This document shows positions 42,549-52,071 of a stretch of 64,000 nt of DNA, piece after piece. Where the stretch lies: assembly GCF_018860665.1 (NCBI RefSeq), contig NZ_JAHKPK010000051.1:1-64000 (forward strand). Reading direction: 5' to 3'. The notes beneath the pieces are model-generated. The model made no database searches. It worked only from the letters and a program-made list of their open reading frames with translations, and had not been told where the DNA came from. A program made the translations under genes and the position numbers. Within the stretch, counting starts at the first letter, position 1. Each line of letters begins with the position of its first letter. This DNA is from Pacificibacter marinus. GTDB lineage: Bacteria; Pseudomonadota; Alphaproteobacteria; Rhodobacterales; Rhodobacteraceae.

Positions 42549-44185
42549 TATTCCGCACCAAGGGCTTGCGCCCCGTCACGCACAAGTTTCCAATTGATCG
42601 CATCAAGTAACGCTTCAAAGGACGCGTCTATGATATTGGACGACACGCCCACTGTGGACCAACGCCGCCCTATGCTGTCCTCGTGATCAATGATCACGCG
42701 GGTGCGCGCCTCTGTCCCGCCTTGGGTTATTCTGACTTTATAATCAACGAGTTCCATGTCTTCTATCAAGCTTTGGTATGGCCCAAGATCTTTGACCAAG
42801 GCTTTGGCCAAGGCGTTCACTGGCCCACCGTCAGTGCCATCCGCCATGATACCTTCCGAAACCGACAACAACCGTTCGCCGCCTATATTGACCACCACAG
42901 TCGCCTCGGACAGGTGGTTCATTTCCCCGCGCGCATCCAAGCGCCGTTCGACAGTGGCGCGATAGCGTTCGACAGAAAAGAACACAGGCAGCAGACCGAT
43001 TTCTTGGCGCGCGAGCAATTCAAACGAGGCCTGCGCGGTGTCAAAGGAATAGCCAACCCCCTCTAAGTCTTTGATGCGGTCCAGAATACGCCCCATCGCA
43101 GGATCACCTTTGGGCAGGTTCAGCCCCATATCGCCAAGACGTTTGCGCAGGTTTGATTGCCCCGCTTGGTTCGACATCGGCACGATCCGCGCATTGCCGA
43201 CCAGCTCTGGCGGGACGTGTTCGTATGTGGTCGGGTCTTTCAAAATCGCTGAGGCATGCAGGCCCGCTTTATGCGCAAACGCCGACGCCCCAACATAGGG
43301 CGCGGAGCGTTGCGGCACGCGGTTTAAGATATCGTCCAACATGCGCGAGACCTGCACGAGACCTTCCAACGCGTCCATTGTCACGCCAGTTTCCAGTGTC
43401 GATTTATAGGGGTCTTTGAGCAGCAATGTCGGGATCAGCGAGACCAAATTCGCATTGCCACAGCGTTCGCCCAAACCGTTCAGCGTGCCTTGGATTTGGC
43501 GCGCGCCCGCATTGACCGCCGCCAAGGAATTGGCGATGGCATTGCCCGTGTCGTCATGGGTGTGAATGCCCAAATGATCGCCAGGAATACCGCTTGCGAT
43601 CACGTCCAAAGTGATTTTGTAGACTTCGGCGGGCAAGGTGCCGCCATTGGTATCGCAGAGCACAATCCAGCGTGCACCCGCGTTATAGGCCGCTTTCAGG
43701 CATGACAGCGCATAGTCAGGGTTGGCTTTGTAGCCGTCAAAGAAATGTTCCGCGTCGAACAAGGCCTCGCGTCCATGTTTGACAAGATGTTTGAACGACG
43801 CCGAGATGTTTTCAAGGTTTTCGTCCAAGGTGATGCCAAGGGCGGTGGTCACGTGGAAATCATGGGTTTTGCCGACCAGACAAACAGCATCTGTGCCCGC
43901 GTTCATCACACCTGCCAGCACCTCGTCATTCTCAGCCGAGCGCCCTGCCCGTTTGGTCATACCGAACGCAAGAAACGTCGCTTTGGTCTTGGGCGCTTGA
44001 TCGAAAAATTCGGAATCTGTCGGATTGGCACCGGGCCAACCGCCCTCGATATAATCCACCCCAAGCGCATCAAGCGCATCTGTGATCTGGTATTTCTCAG
44101 GTGTCGAAAACTGCACGCCTTGGGTCTGCTGACCATCACGCAATGTGGTGTCGAAGAGGTAGAGGCGGTCTTTTTGCGTGGTCAT
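42548..44185 (-). CDS. cimA: (R)-citramalate synthase
   Basis: Condenses pyruvate and acetyl-CoA to citramalate, entry to threonine-independent isoleucine synthesis. The 545-residue protein of the HMGL/LeuA family has [53 protein letters not shown] and [15 protein letters not shown], and a C-terminal regulatory LeuA dimer domain (about 420-545). ATG at 44185 has GGAAGG six bases upstream and overlaps the cysS stop. TIGR00977-type long form, distinct from 2-isopropylmalate synthase. Operon cysS-cimA-SQS/PSY-like. Confidence 0.94.
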   Translation of the reverse strand: MTTQKDRLYLFDTTLRDGQQTQGVQFSTPEKYQITDALDALGVDYIEGGWPGANPTDSEFFDQAPKTKATFLAFGMTKRAGRSAENDEVLAGVMNAGTDAVCLVGKTHDFHVTTALGITLDENLENISASFKHLVKHGREALFDAEHFFDGYKANPDYALSCLKAAYNAGARWIVLCDTNGGTLPAEVYKITLDVIASGIPGDHLGIHTHDDTGNAIANSLAAVNAGARQIQGTLNGLGERCGNANLVSLIPTLLLKDPYKSTLETGVTMDALEGLVQVSRMLDDILNRVPQRSAPYVGASAFAHKAGLHASAILKDPTTYEHVPPELVGNARIVPMSNQAGQSNLRKRLGDMGLNLPKGDPAMGRILDRIKDLEGVGYSFDTAQASFELLARQEIGLLPVFFSVERYRATVERRLDARGEMNHLSEATVVVNIGGERLLSVSEGIMADGTDGGPVNALAKALVKDLGPYQSLIEDMELVDYKVRITQGGTEARTRVIIDHEDSIGRRWSTVGVSSNIIDASFEALLDAINWKLVRDGAQALGAE

Positions 44186-45750
44186 AGCAAGCCTTCCAGT
44201 TTGGAGGGATCGAAGTTCTGCATCAACTCCCAAGAAACGCCATCAGAAGTATCGCTTACTGCGACACCTGAATTTGCAAATGCGTCCCTCAATTCATCCG
44301 CTCTGGCCCAATCTTTATCTTGTCTAGCTTTTCGCCGTTCCTCTAGAAGTGCTTCGATTAGCTTTGACACATCCGTGTTTATACTAACTGATTTTAACTT
44401 TTCAGACCAAACACTGTGCCGAAGGGAATTAATGCCATCAAGCGTAAAGCCTAAAATTTCAAAGCCTTCATTGAACCACAGAATCTCCTGGCTCCGATCA
44501 TTGTTTCCAGAAACTACGGTGCCCGACAAATAAGGCTCAGAAAGAAACGAATGCAGTTTGTCCATTTCTGAAATTGCTTTTGAAGTATTTAAATCGTCCG
44601 CGAGCGCAAGAATAACTGGGTTGGGCTCCGAAACGATGCTTTTGTTTACAGAAAACGACTCAAGTATTCTCGCCCAATTGTCGAGCTTAACAGCAGCATC
44701 CTCTATAGACTGGCCAGTAACATCCATCGGTGAGCGATAATGAGTTTGAAGAAAACGAAGGCGAATAGCGGGTCCAATATTGTCAATTGCAAATTGACGT
44801 TGATATTTTTCTAACAAATCCCGCACAGTGAAAAAATTGCCCAAAGACTTGGACATTTTCTTGCCTTCAACCTGAAGCATCTCGTTGTGCAGCCAGTAAT
44901 TGGCAAAGCCTGCGCCGTCTTCTGCGTGGCCGCTTGCGCAGCAACTTTGCGCGATCTCGTTTTCGTGATGCGGAAACATTAAATCATTGCCGCCGCCGTG
45001 AATATCAAAGGTATGTGGATGCGCGAGTGCACTGTCGCTCAACTCACCTGCTTCAAGTGGTTTTTTCCACAAAATATCCTCTGCCATGGCAGAACATTCG
45101 ATATGCCAACCGGGGCGACCTTTGCCCCATGGGCTGTCCCAACCAGGGGTCTCCGCATCTGAGGGTTTCCACAGCACGAAATCCATCGGATCAAGTTTAT
45201 TATCGGCAATCTCGACCCGCGCGCCAGCGATCATGTCGTCTGTGTTGCGGCCAGACAGGTCACCATAATGCGGATAACTGTTCACGGAAAACAACACATG
45301 ACCCGCGCCGTCAGGATAGGCGTGTTTTTTGGCGATCAAGCCTTCGATCATCGTGATCATTTGATCGATATATTCTGTCGCGCGGGGCATGTGATCGGGG
45401 TCCATGGCGCCAACGGCTTGCATATCATCCAGATACCACTGGGTTGTCTCATCCGTGATGTCGCGAATAGATCGGCCTGTTTCGGCGGCCTTGGCGTTGA
45501 TTTTATCATCCACGTCGGTGAAATTGCGCACATAAGTGACGTGATCAGCCCCGTAAACATGACGCAGCAAGCGATTGAGCACATCGAATACGATCACAGG
45601 CCGCGCATTGCCGATATGGGCGCGATCATAGACCGTTGGCCCACAGACATACATCCGCACATTTTGCGCATCGATGGGTGTAAACACCTCTTTCTTGCGG
45701 GTTTTCGTGTTCGTCAAACGGATGACTGTCTCGGTGTTCGCGTTGGTCAT
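44182..45750 (-). CDS. cysS: Cysteinyl-tRNA synthetase, mosaic composition
   Basis: Class I synthetase of 522 residues charging tRNA-Cys. Motifs: [20 protein letters not shown] (HIGH-type and zinc Cys), [10 protein letters not shown] and [17 protein letters not shown] (zinc ligands), [13 protein letters not shown] (KMSKS); a DALR and anticodon region fills the C-terminal third. By hand count 44341-44880 is about 41% GC, while 44881-44940 and 45121-45180 are 60-63%. The break falls at the conserved KMSKS segment, as expected if the C-terminal part was replaced by homologous recombination. All catalytic residues are present. ATG at 45750 has GGAAGA five bases upstream. Confidence 0.96.
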   Translation of the reverse strand: MTNANTETVIRLTNTKTRKKEVFTPIDAQNVRMYVCGPTVYDRAHIGNARPVIVFDVLNRLLRHVYGADHVTYVRNFTDVDDKINAKAAETGRSIRDITDETTQWYLDDMQAVGAMDPDHMPRATEYIDQMITMIEGLIAKKHAYPDGAGHVLFSVNSYPHYGDLSGRNTDDMIAGARVEIADNKLDPMDFVLWKPSDAETPGWDSPWGKGRPGWHIECSAMAEDILWKKPLEAGELSDSALAHPHTFDIHGGGNDLMFPHHENEIAQSCCASGHAEDGAGFANYWLHNEMLQVEGKKMSKSLGNFFTVRDLLEKYQRQFAIDNIGPAIRLRFLQTHYRSPMDVTGQSIEDAAVKLDNWARILESFSVNKSIVSEPNPVILALADDLNTSKAISEMDKLHSFLSEPYLSGTVVSGNNDRSQEILWFNEGFEILGFTLDGINSLRHSVWSEKLKSVSINTDVSKLIEALLEERRKARQDKDWARADELRDAFANSGVAVSDTSDGVSWELMQNFDPSKLEGLL

Positions 45751-45937
45751 AGCTCTTCCTTCGGGTGTCCCCGCGGGCATATCAGCTTCATTCAATAGAG
45801 AAAAGAGACCAGAGACCCGCGTGACAATGTCAGCGGATAATGCAGCAAATAATAAGGGTGCAATCTTGGGTCATGGCATTTGTTTAGCAGCGCAAACTGG
45901 ACTTGCAAAGCCCCCTATTTGACCGCAATTTAGCGCC

Positions 45938-46771
45938 ATGACACAAAATCCAAATCGCGATCCTATTTTCGAGGTGCCCGAGGGCATCGAACAATTGCTT
46001 GAGATTATGAAGCGTCTGCGCGACCCAGAGGGCGGCTGCCCGTGGGATATCGAGCAAACCTTTGAAACCATTGCGCCCTATTCCATAGAAGAAGCCTATG
46101 AGGTCGAGGATGCGATCAAACGCGGCGACATGACGGATTTGCAGTCAGAGCTTGGGGATTTGTTGTTTCAATCGGTGTTTCAATCGCAAATCGCTGCCGA
46201 CAAGGGCCTATTCGATTTTCAAGATGTGGCCAAAACCATCGCAGCAAAGATGATTGATCGGCATCCACATGTGTTTGGCGACCAAAGCAATCAAAAGTCG
46301 TCCGAACAACAAACCATTGATTGGGAAGTGCAAAAAGCCGCCGAACGCGAGCGCAGAGGCGAAACGCGGGTGCTGGACGGGGTCGCCATGGGCTTGCCCG
46401 CCTTGATGCGCGCGCAAAAATTGCAAAAGCGCGCCGCCCGCGTCGGCTTTGACTGGCCGGACGTCCGCCATGTGATCGACAAAATTGTTGAGGAATCCGC
46501 CGAACTGGTCGAGGCCCGCGACAGTAAAACACCCGAAGATGTCTATGAAGAATACGGGGATTTGCTGTTTGTCATGGTCAATTTGGGGCGCCATTTGGGC
46601 ATCGAGACTGAGGAAGCCTTGCGTGCAGCGAATGCTAAATTCACCAGACGTTTCAATGCGGTAGAAGACAGGCTTACACAGATTGGCAAAGCGCCATCTG
46701 ACAGTGACTTGGCTGAGATGGATAAACTTTGGGACGAGGTTAAGGTGATCGACAAGCAGGGGCTTTTGTAG
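45938..46771 (+). CDS. mazG: Nucleoside triphosphate pyrophosphohydrolase MazG
   Basis: All-alpha NTP pyrophosphatase of 277 residues that clears non-canonical or excess NTPs. Two MazG repeats are present: RLRDPEGGCPWDIEQTF with SIEEAYEVEDAI and SELGDLLFQSVFQ in the first, and KIVEESAELVEARD with EEYGDLLFVMVNLGRHL in the second, each with the E-E-x-x-E/D metal motifs. The ATG has no strong ribosome site. Divergent from cysS. Confidence 0.94.
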   Translation: MTQNPNRDPIFEVPEGIEQLLEIMKRLRDPEGGCPWDIEQTFETIAPYSIEEAYEVEDAIKRGDMTDLQSELGDLLFQSVFQSQIAADKGLFDFQDVAKTIAAKMIDRHPHVFGDQSNQKSSEQQTIDWEVQKAAERERRGETRVLDGVAMGLPALMRAQKLQKRAARVGFDWPDVRHVIDKIVEESAELVEARDSKTPEDVYEEYGDLLFVMVNLGRHLGIETEEALRAANAKFTRRFNAVEDRLTQIGKAPSDSDLAEMDKLWDEVKVIDKQGLL

Positions 46772-46871
46772 CGACATTTCACCACAAGCGACAATACCCG
46801 ATTTTTATAATCAGGTATTGACCCGAGCGATTTTGTCAGATTAAAAGTCGCCAACAACATAGGAGCCCTTT

Positions 46872-47873
46872 ATGACCCTTCGGACAACAATCCTCGCCAC
46901 AACACTTTTGGCGGCCACCCCTGCGCTTGCAGATGTAAACGTATACTCATACCGCCAGCCTGAGCTGATTGCCCCTTTGACAGAGGCCTTTACAGCGCAA
47001 ACAGGTATCCCGGTAAATGTTGCCTTTCTTGACTCAGGCCTCACCGAGCGTTTGAAAGCCGAAGGCGACCGTTCACCTGCCGATGTGATCCTGACAGTCG
47101 ATATTTCGCGTTTGGCCGAAGCCGTAGACGCAGGCGTGACCCAGTCGATTGAGACAGAGACACTGAAAGCCAACGTCCCTGCCGCCTACCATGATCCAGC
47201 GGGTCACTGGTGGGGCGTGACCACCCGCGCACGTGTTGTTTACGCATCTAAAGAAGCCATCGCGGATGGTGAGATCACAACTTACGAAGACCTGGCAGAC
47301 CCCAAATGGGCGGGCCGCATCTGTACGCGCTCAGGCACCAACTCTTATATGATCGGCCTGACATCTGCTTATCTCGTTCACCACGGCGCAGAAGAAACCA
47401 AAACATGGCTCGAAGGTTTGAAATCGAACCTTGCACGCAAGCCACAGGGCAATGACCGCGCACAAGTGAAAGCGATCTGGGCTGGCGAATGCGACATCTC
47501 AATCGGCAACACATACTACATGGGCCAAATGCTGGCCGACCCAGAGCAAAAAGAATGGGCAGATGCAGTGCGTCTTGAATTCCCGGTCTTTGAAGGCGGC
47601 GGAACGCATGTCAACATCTCAGGTGTGGCACTGACAAAAGCATCAAAGAACATCGAGGAAGCCACTCAATTTATTGAGTTTTTGACCTCCCCTGCGGCGC
47701 AAGAAATCTATGCAGAAGCCAATAGCGAATACCCAATCGCACCGGGATCATCCCCAACAGAATTGGTTGCGAGCTGGGGATCATTTGAACCTGATGATCT
47801 GAACTTGATGACCATTGCTGGCGCGCGTGCAGAAGCCCTGCGCCTGACCCAAGAAGTCGATTACGACGGCTAA
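46872..47873 (+). CDS. Fe(3+) ABC transporter substrate-binding protein
   Basis: Periplasmic iron-binding protein of 333 residues (FutA/IdiA/FbpA family). A signal peptide (residues 1-20, ending ALA) precedes VNVYSYRQPELIAPLTEAF, LDSGLTERLKAEGDRSPADV, RICTRSGTNSYMIGL and the iron-tyrosine segment IGNTYYMGQM; NDRAQVKAIWAGECD is typical. No permease or ATPase gene is adjacent, so it is an orphan that must work with a transporter elsewhere. A loose promoter (TTGACC 46818, TTAAAA 46841) lies upstream. Iron-dependent control is likely but no Irr/RirA/Fur box is clear. Confidence 0.93.
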   Translation: MTLRTTILATTLLAATPALADVNVYSYRQPELIAPLTEAFTAQTGIPVNVAFLDSGLTERLKAEGDRSPADVILTVDISRLAEAVDAGVTQSIETETLKANVPAAYHDPAGHWWGVTTRARVVYASKEAIADGEITTYEDLADPKWAGRICTRSGTNSYMIGLTSAYLVHHGAEETKTWLEGLKSNLARKPQGNDRAQVKAIWAGECDISIGNTYYMGQMLADPEQKEWADAVRLEFPVFEGGGTHVNISGVALTKASKNIEEATQFIEFLTSPAAQEIYAEANSEYPIAPGSSPTELVASWGSFEPDDLNLMTIAGARAEALRLTQEVDYDG

Positions 47874-47907
47874 GCCAAACGCAGGCCTCTTTGAAATGAG
47901 ATGCAAG

Positions 47908-47944
47908 CCCGCCTTGTGTAAAAGCACGAGGCGGGTCTTTTTTT
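47908..47944 (+). terminator. Intrinsic terminator after the iron-binding protein gene
   Basis: CCCGCCTTGTG-TAAAAG-CACGAGGCGGG followed by TCTTTTTTT. Confidence 0.92.
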
Positions 47945-47982
47945 GCCTTGACCTGCCCGCAATCCTTGGGCAGGTTCAGCGC

Positions 47983-48030
47983 ATGAAAACAGCATTCGTC
48001 ACAACGCAGTATTATTTCCGTTCCTCATAG
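47983..48030 (+). CDS. 15-residue ORF (possible leader peptide)
   Basis: Reads MKTAFVTTQYYFRSS then TAG. GCAGG lies eight bases before ATG at 47983. The first hairpin arm of the structured RNA (47998-48006) is inside it, so a ribosome on this ORF would open that hairpin. Two adjacent Tyr codons, no regulatory run of one amino acid. Confidence 0.35.
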   Translation: MKTAFVTTQYYFRSS

Positions 48031-48054
48031 GGTGCGGCTATCGTTGTGACATAA

Positions 48055-48085
48055 CAAAAGCCGCCGCAGCAGGGCGGCTTTTTGT
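48055..48085 (+). terminator. Intrinsic terminator of the small transcript
   Basis: AAAAGCCGCC-GCAGCAG-GGCGGCTTTTT, 37 bases before the acetyltransferase ATG. No annotated gene other than the 15-codon ORF lies between it and the previous terminator. Confidence 0.88.
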
Positions 48086-48121
48086 ATTTTGGGCTCTTGC
48101 ATGCGGCAACAGGAGACCAAA

Positions 48122-48607
48122 ATGATCGATACTTTAGAACGCAAGACCGCAACATCAGACATCACCATTCGCCCTGCCCGACGATCCGATTGTCGTGCCC
48201 TTGCGCGGATGATCGAAGAACTGGCCAAACACCACGGCGACGTGCCATTGATTTCTGAAGACGCCCTACGCGCCAGCGTGTTCACGACTGAACCTTGGCT
48301 GACAATCCTTGTGGCCGAGCGCGAAGAACGACTGGTGGGCTACGCAGGATTGGTGCGCGGTTTTAAACTACACTTCGGGCAACGCACATTGGACCTGCAT
48401 CACCTTTTCATTGCGCCCAACATGCGCGGCAAAGGTGTTGGGCGCCAGCTGATTGACGCATCTATCAGTACCGCTCGCGCGCTTGATTGTGTGGAATTGA
48501 CCGTGAGCACGCAAAGCCACAATACAGCCGCGCAAAACGCATATTCCGCCTGTGGGTTTGCGAAAATGCAAAACGCGGGCGATGCTCAATTTGTAATGAA
48601 CCTGTAA
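48122..48607 (+). CDS. GNAT-family N-acetyltransferase
   Basis: A 161-residue acetyltransferase, related to the diamine/aminoglycoside-type group. ITIRPARRSDCRALARMIEE opens the domain, and the acetyl-CoA loop is LHHLFIAPNMRGKGVGRQLI; NTAAQNAYSACGF closes it. ATG at 48122 has AGGAG six bases upstream. Preceded by the small structured transcript and terminator, which may act as an attenuator. Substrate unknown. Confidence 0.9.
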   Translation: MIDTLERKTATSDITIRPARRSDCRALARMIEELAKHHGDVPLISEDALRASVFTTEPWLTILVAEREERLVGYAGLVRGFKLHFGQRTLDLHHLFIAPNMRGKGVGRQLIDASISTARALDCVELTVSTQSHNTAAQNAYSACGFAKMQNAGDAQFVMNL

Positions 48608-48617
48608 TCAGGCAAGC

Positions 48618-48660
48618 AAAAGGCGCAAAACAGTCAAATGCTGACCGGTTTTGCGCCTTT
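48618..48660. terminator. Bidirectional terminator between acetyltransferase and rnd
   Basis: AAAAGGCGCAAAAC and GTTTTGCGCCTTT pair around a 16-base loop, between convergent genes. Confidence 0.85.
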
Positions 48661-48685
48661 CAATTATCGAACAAGACCATTGCCC

Positions 48686-49843
48686 TTAGAGCGCAATGAC
48701 ATCAACTCTTTGACCTTTGACTGCCAAACCGATTTCGCCTTTGCACAATCGCATCGCATCATCGCCAAAGACTTCGGCACGCCAACCGCTGAGTGAGGGC
48801 ACATCGCGCTTGCCAGCTGCGATCATATCCAGCTCGGCTGATGAGGCGATCATTTTTGCCGCCACATTGGCATTGTCGGATTTGGCTTTCAGCAACACCC
48901 GCAGCATATCGGCCAAAGCAGGGTTCACCTGCAATTTGTCGCGATCCATATCCACTTTGGGCATTTGGTCAGGGGTGTATTTGGCGGCCGCCGCGATTGC
49001 CGCGATGATACCATCAGCGATGTCACCCTTGCGGGCTTCACGCAGCAACAGGCGAGACCGCGATAGATCCTCTGCATTTTTGGGCTTGGTCGAGGCCAAT
49101 TCCAGCATCGCATCGTCTTTGTAAACGCGGTTGCGGGGAATGTCGCGTGTCTGCGAATACTCTTCACGAAAGGCTGCCAGCTCTTTCACGGCAGCCAAGA
49201 ATTTACCAGAGCTGGTGCGGGTTTTCACTCGCTTCCAAGCGTCTTCCGGTTTGACCACATAGGTGCCAGGCGTCAACAAAACCTGCATTTCTTCGGCGAC
49301 CCACTTTTCGCGGCCTGCTTTTTTAACCTCAGCGTCCAAGAATTCGTAAATCATCCGCAAATGCGTCACATCGGCCAGCGCATACGTTTCTTGCGCAGGT
49401 GTCAGCGGGCGGCGCGACCAATCGGTGAAGCGCGATGTTTTGTCTAAGCTTTCCTTGGCGATTTTGCGCACCAAAGTCTCATAGCCCACCTGTTCGCCAA
49501 ATCCGCAGACCATCGCCGCCACTTGAGTGTCGAACAAAGGCTTGGGGATCACGCCACCTTGGATGTAGAAAATTTCCAAATCTTGGCGCGCGGCATGGAA
49601 CACTTTGACCACGTTTTCATCGCGAAACAGCGCGTAAAGTGGTTCCAAATCGATGTCTTTGGCCAGCGGGTCCACCAAAACGGCGTCTTCTTCGTTATCG
49701 CCAGTGACCGCCAACTGCACGAGGCACAGCTTGGAATAATAGGTCCGCTCTCGAAGGAATTCAGTGTCCACAGTCACAAAAGGATATTTTTTGGCGTGGT
49801 CGCAAAAGGCTTGAAGCGCCTCAGTCGTTTTGATGGTGATCAT
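48686..49843 (-). CDS. rnd: Ribonuclease D
   Basis: 3'-to-5' exoribonuclease of 385 residues acting in tRNA 3' maturation. The DEDD exonuclease domain shows VTVDTEFLRERTYYSKLCLV, KVFHAARQDLEIFY, DTQVAAMVCGFGEQVGYETL and the final YALADVTHLRMIYE. HRDC-like helical domains follow (about 210-290 and 300-380). Standard length. Single gene, convergent with the acetyltransferase. Confidence 0.95.
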   Translation of the reverse strand: MITIKTTEALQAFCDHAKKYPFVTVDTEFLRERTYYSKLCLVQLAVTGDNEEDAVLVDPLAKDIDLEPLYALFRDENVVKVFHAARQDLEIFYIQGGVIPKPLFDTQVAAMVCGFGEQVGYETLVRKIAKESLDKTSRFTDWSRRPLTPAQETYALADVTHLRMIYEFLDAEVKKAGREKWVAEEMQVLLTPGTYVVKPEDAWKRVKTRTSSGKFLAAVKELAAFREEYSQTRDIPRNRVYKDDAMLELASTKPKNAEDLSRSRLLLREARKGDIADGIIAAIAAAAKYTPDQMPKVDMDRDKLQVNPALADMLRVLLKAKSDNANVAAKMIASSAELDMIAAGKRDVPSLSGWRAEVFGDDAMRLCKGEIGLAVKGQRVDVIAL

Positions 49844-49940
49844 GATGTCTTTTCTAAAGTATACGGGGTCATCCCGCAGATCGTTCCCAATTTCTACGCA
49901 ACTCGGACCAGAATGAAAAGCAGATAGGTCTAAATGTCGA

Positions 49941-49968
49941 AAACGCGCCCCGATATGGTGCGCGTTTG
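49941..49968 (-). terminator. Intrinsic terminator after purN
   Basis: AAACGCGC and GCGCGTTT with an 11-base loop; on the minus strand TTTT follows. It abuts the purN stop. Confidence 0.75.
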
Positions 49969-49969
49969 C

Positions 49970-50557
49970 CTAAACATCAACCCGTGTGCGATCCCCCGAC
50001 ACAAAGCGTCGCAAGGTCTCAGGATAAAGCCTGTGCTCGACCGGCAAGACCCGTGCGGCCAAGGCGTCAGCAGTATCACCTGCCAAGATAGGCACGCGGC
50101 CCTGCGCCAAAATAGGCCCGCCATCCAACTCGGCTGTGACTTCGTGCACGGAACAGCCAGCGGCATCGTCGCCCGCATCAATTGCCCGCTGATGGGTGTG
50201 CAAACCTTTGTATTTGGGCAGCAAAGACGGGTGAATGTTCAGCATCTTACCTGCGAAATGCGCGATGAACTCAGGCGTGAGAATGCGCATGAACCCAGCC
50301 AAAGCCACCACGTCAGGATCGTAAGGCGCAAGCGCAGCCATAACCGCCGCGTCAAAAGCTGCACGATCCCCTTTGTAGTCTTTATGATCCACAACCACTG
50401 TCGGAATGCCCAAGGCCTCAGCCTTGGCCAGCCCCCCCGCATCGGGACGGTTGGACAGCACAACACAAGGCCGTGCAGGGTGATCGCCGGTCATAGACTG
50501 CGCCAGCGTCACCATGTTAGAGCCACTGCCAGAGATCAGGATCGCAACTTTTTTCAC
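49970..50557 (-). CDS. purN: Phosphoribosylglycinamide formyltransferase
   Basis: Transfers a formyl group from 10-formyl-THF to GAR, third step of purine synthesis. The 195-residue protein has ISGSGSNMVTLAQSM near the start, LAGFMRILTPEF, the catalytic Asn-His in MLNIHPSLLPKYKGLHTH and the Asp in VTAELDGGPILAQ. It follows purM by 12 bases on the same message and ends in a terminator. Confidence 0.96.
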   Translation of the reverse strand: MKKVAILISGSGSNMVTLAQSMTGDHPARPCVVLSNRPDAGGLAKAEALGIPTVVVDHKDYKGDRAAFDAAVMAALAPYDPDVVALAGFMRILTPEFIAHFAGKMLNIHPSLLPKYKGLHTHQRAIDAGDDAAGCSVHEVTAELDGGPILAQGRVPILAGDTADALAARVLPVEHRLYPETLRRFVSGDRTRVDV

Positions 50558-50569
50558 GAACCTTCGCCC

Positions 50570-51616
50570 TTAGACCAAGCTGCCAGTGTAGCGCACGCCC
50601 GCGCCCGCCGTCACTGTGCCAAGGGTGTAAACGGTTTCCCCTTCACCTTGCAGCAATGCGATGATCGCGTCAGCTTTGTCCGCATCCACAGATAAGACCA
50701 TACCAACGCCAGCGTTAAAGGTTTTGAGCATTTCAGATTCGGCCAAACCAGCCACATCAGCGATCCATGCGAACACAGGCGGCAAGGTCCAAGAGGTCAG
50801 GTCGATATCTGCACCAAGGCCTTCGGGCAACACGCGTGGCAGGTTTTCTGTCAAACCGCCGCCAGTGATATGTGCCAATGCGTGAACGCCACCAGCACGG
50901 ACCGCTGCCAAGGTTTGTTTCACGTACAAACGTGTCGGCTTCAACAGCTCTTCGCCCAAGGCCCCCTCGCCGAATGGCGCTTTGTCATCCCAACCAAGAC
51001 CAGAGACTTCAACCGTTTTGCGCACCAAAGAATAGCCGTTGGAATGCACGCCATCTGACGCCAGACCAATCAACACGTCGCCTTCTTTGACGCCCGCAGG
51101 CAAGTCTTCGCCGCGCTCCATCGCTCCGACAGAAAAGCCTGCAAGATCGAAATCGCCATCGTGGTACATGCCAGGCATCTCAGCCGTTTCGCCGCCAATC
51201 AAAGCACAACCAGACAGTTCACAGCCTTTGGCGATGCCTTCGATGATCGCTGTGGCTTGGTCCAGCTCAAGCTTGCCCGTGGCAAAGTAGTCGAGAAAGA
51301 ACAAAGGCTCCGCACCCTGACAGACCAGATCGTTCACGCACATAGCCACCAGATCGATGCCGATGGTAGACACATTGCCTGTGTCAATCGCGATGCGCAG
51401 CTTGGTGCCAACACCGTCTGTCGCCGCCACAAGGATCGGATCGGTGTAGCCTGCCCCTTTGAGGTCAAACAAAGCACCAAAACCGCCCAAACCCGCCATC
51501 ACGCCAGAGCGCGCCGTTTTCTTGGCCGCGGGTTTGATCCGCTCAACAAGCGCATTGCCCGCGTCAATATCCACACCGGCGTCTGCATATGTTAGGCCGT
51601 TTTTTGCGTCGCTCAT
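50570..51616 (-). CDS. purM: Phosphoribosylformylglycinamidine cyclo-ligase (AIR synthetase)
   Basis: Closes the imidazole ring to give AIR, fifth step of purine synthesis. The 348-residue protein shows [73 protein letters not shown] and [16 protein letters not shown]. First gene of purM-purN. Length usual. Confidence 0.97.
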   Translation of the reverse strand: MSDAKNGLTYADAGVDIDAGNALVERIKPAAKKTARSGVMAGLGGFGALFDLKGAGYTDPILVAATDGVGTKLRIAIDTGNVSTIGIDLVAMCVNDLVCQGAEPLFFLDYFATGKLELDQATAIIEGIAKGCELSGCALIGGETAEMPGMYHDGDFDLAGFSVGAMERGEDLPAGVKEGDVLIGLASDGVHSNGYSLVRKTVEVSGLGWDDKAPFGEGALGEELLKPTRLYVKQTLAAVRAGGVHALAHITGGGLTENLPRVLPEGLGADIDLTSWTLPPVFAWIADVAGLAESEMLKTFNAGVGMVLSVDADKADAIIALLQGEGETVYTLGTVTAGAGVRYTGSLV

Positions 51617-52071
51617 GATCTATAGTCCCCAAACTCACCTGCGGCATGCTCGTGTTCTCGGTTTGAACAGACCGCTTTGTCATCATTTGCCCCGCGCTTT
51701 ATCGCAGTTCGTGGCGTAAGGAAAGCAAAAGCACCGATTGCTTGTCATTGTCATGCGTACAGGTATTCCCCAAGCGCAGCGCTGTTTTCATTTTAGCACT
51801 GTGCTCCTTGCCACTTTGTTCGATTAATCAACAGCCATAAAGGCAGTTTTGACGGATAGAGCTGGCAGTTTCCCCGCGCTTTTTGTCTTAAACGTATCGA
51901 CCTTGATCGCATTGCTCTTGATCATAAACATGTTCACCTTGTGCCGAAATGTCCAAGAAAGGCGTTTACAATTCTAGGAGTTGCTCACGTCTGTCCGCCC
52001 AGTTTCACAGTCGTCACTCGTTGATGTGCTTTTGCCCTTGGCCGTTGATGCTGACGATGAAGGCGGTTCAC
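51617..52071. other. Intergenic region between purM and the accessory operon
   Basis: About 455 bases with the purM promoter. No credible ORF, RNA or repeat seen; a plus-strand frame at 51949 has no likeness and no ribosome site. No terminator for the minus-strand operon ending at 52072 is obvious. May be a junction of an inserted block. Confidence 0.45.

Larger units (their letters stand above)
47949..48085 (+). ncRNA. Candidate small structured transcript or leader
   Basis: After the preceding terminator, three hairpins occur within about 137 bases: CCTGCCC/GGGCAGG (47952-47958, 47968-47974), GTCACAACG/CGTTGTGAC (47998-48006, 48042-48050) and an intrinsic terminator (48055-48085). A 15-codon ORF overlaps the second hairpin. 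It may be an sRNA, a dual-function RNA, or an attenuated leader of the acetyltransferase gene starting at 48122. No known RNA family recognised. Confidence 0.45.

Noticed and set aside
43745-44533. 262-codon frame antisense to cimA and cysS
   Set aside because: Spans two well-supported genes and shows no recognisable domain.
46806-46846. Iron-responsive (Irr/RirA/Fur) box before the iron-binding protein gene
   Set aside because: AT-rich words are present but none forms a convincing dyad of a known iron regulator.
49934-50695. 253-codon frame antisense to purN and purM
   Set aside because: Shadow of high-GC coding sequence; no motif.
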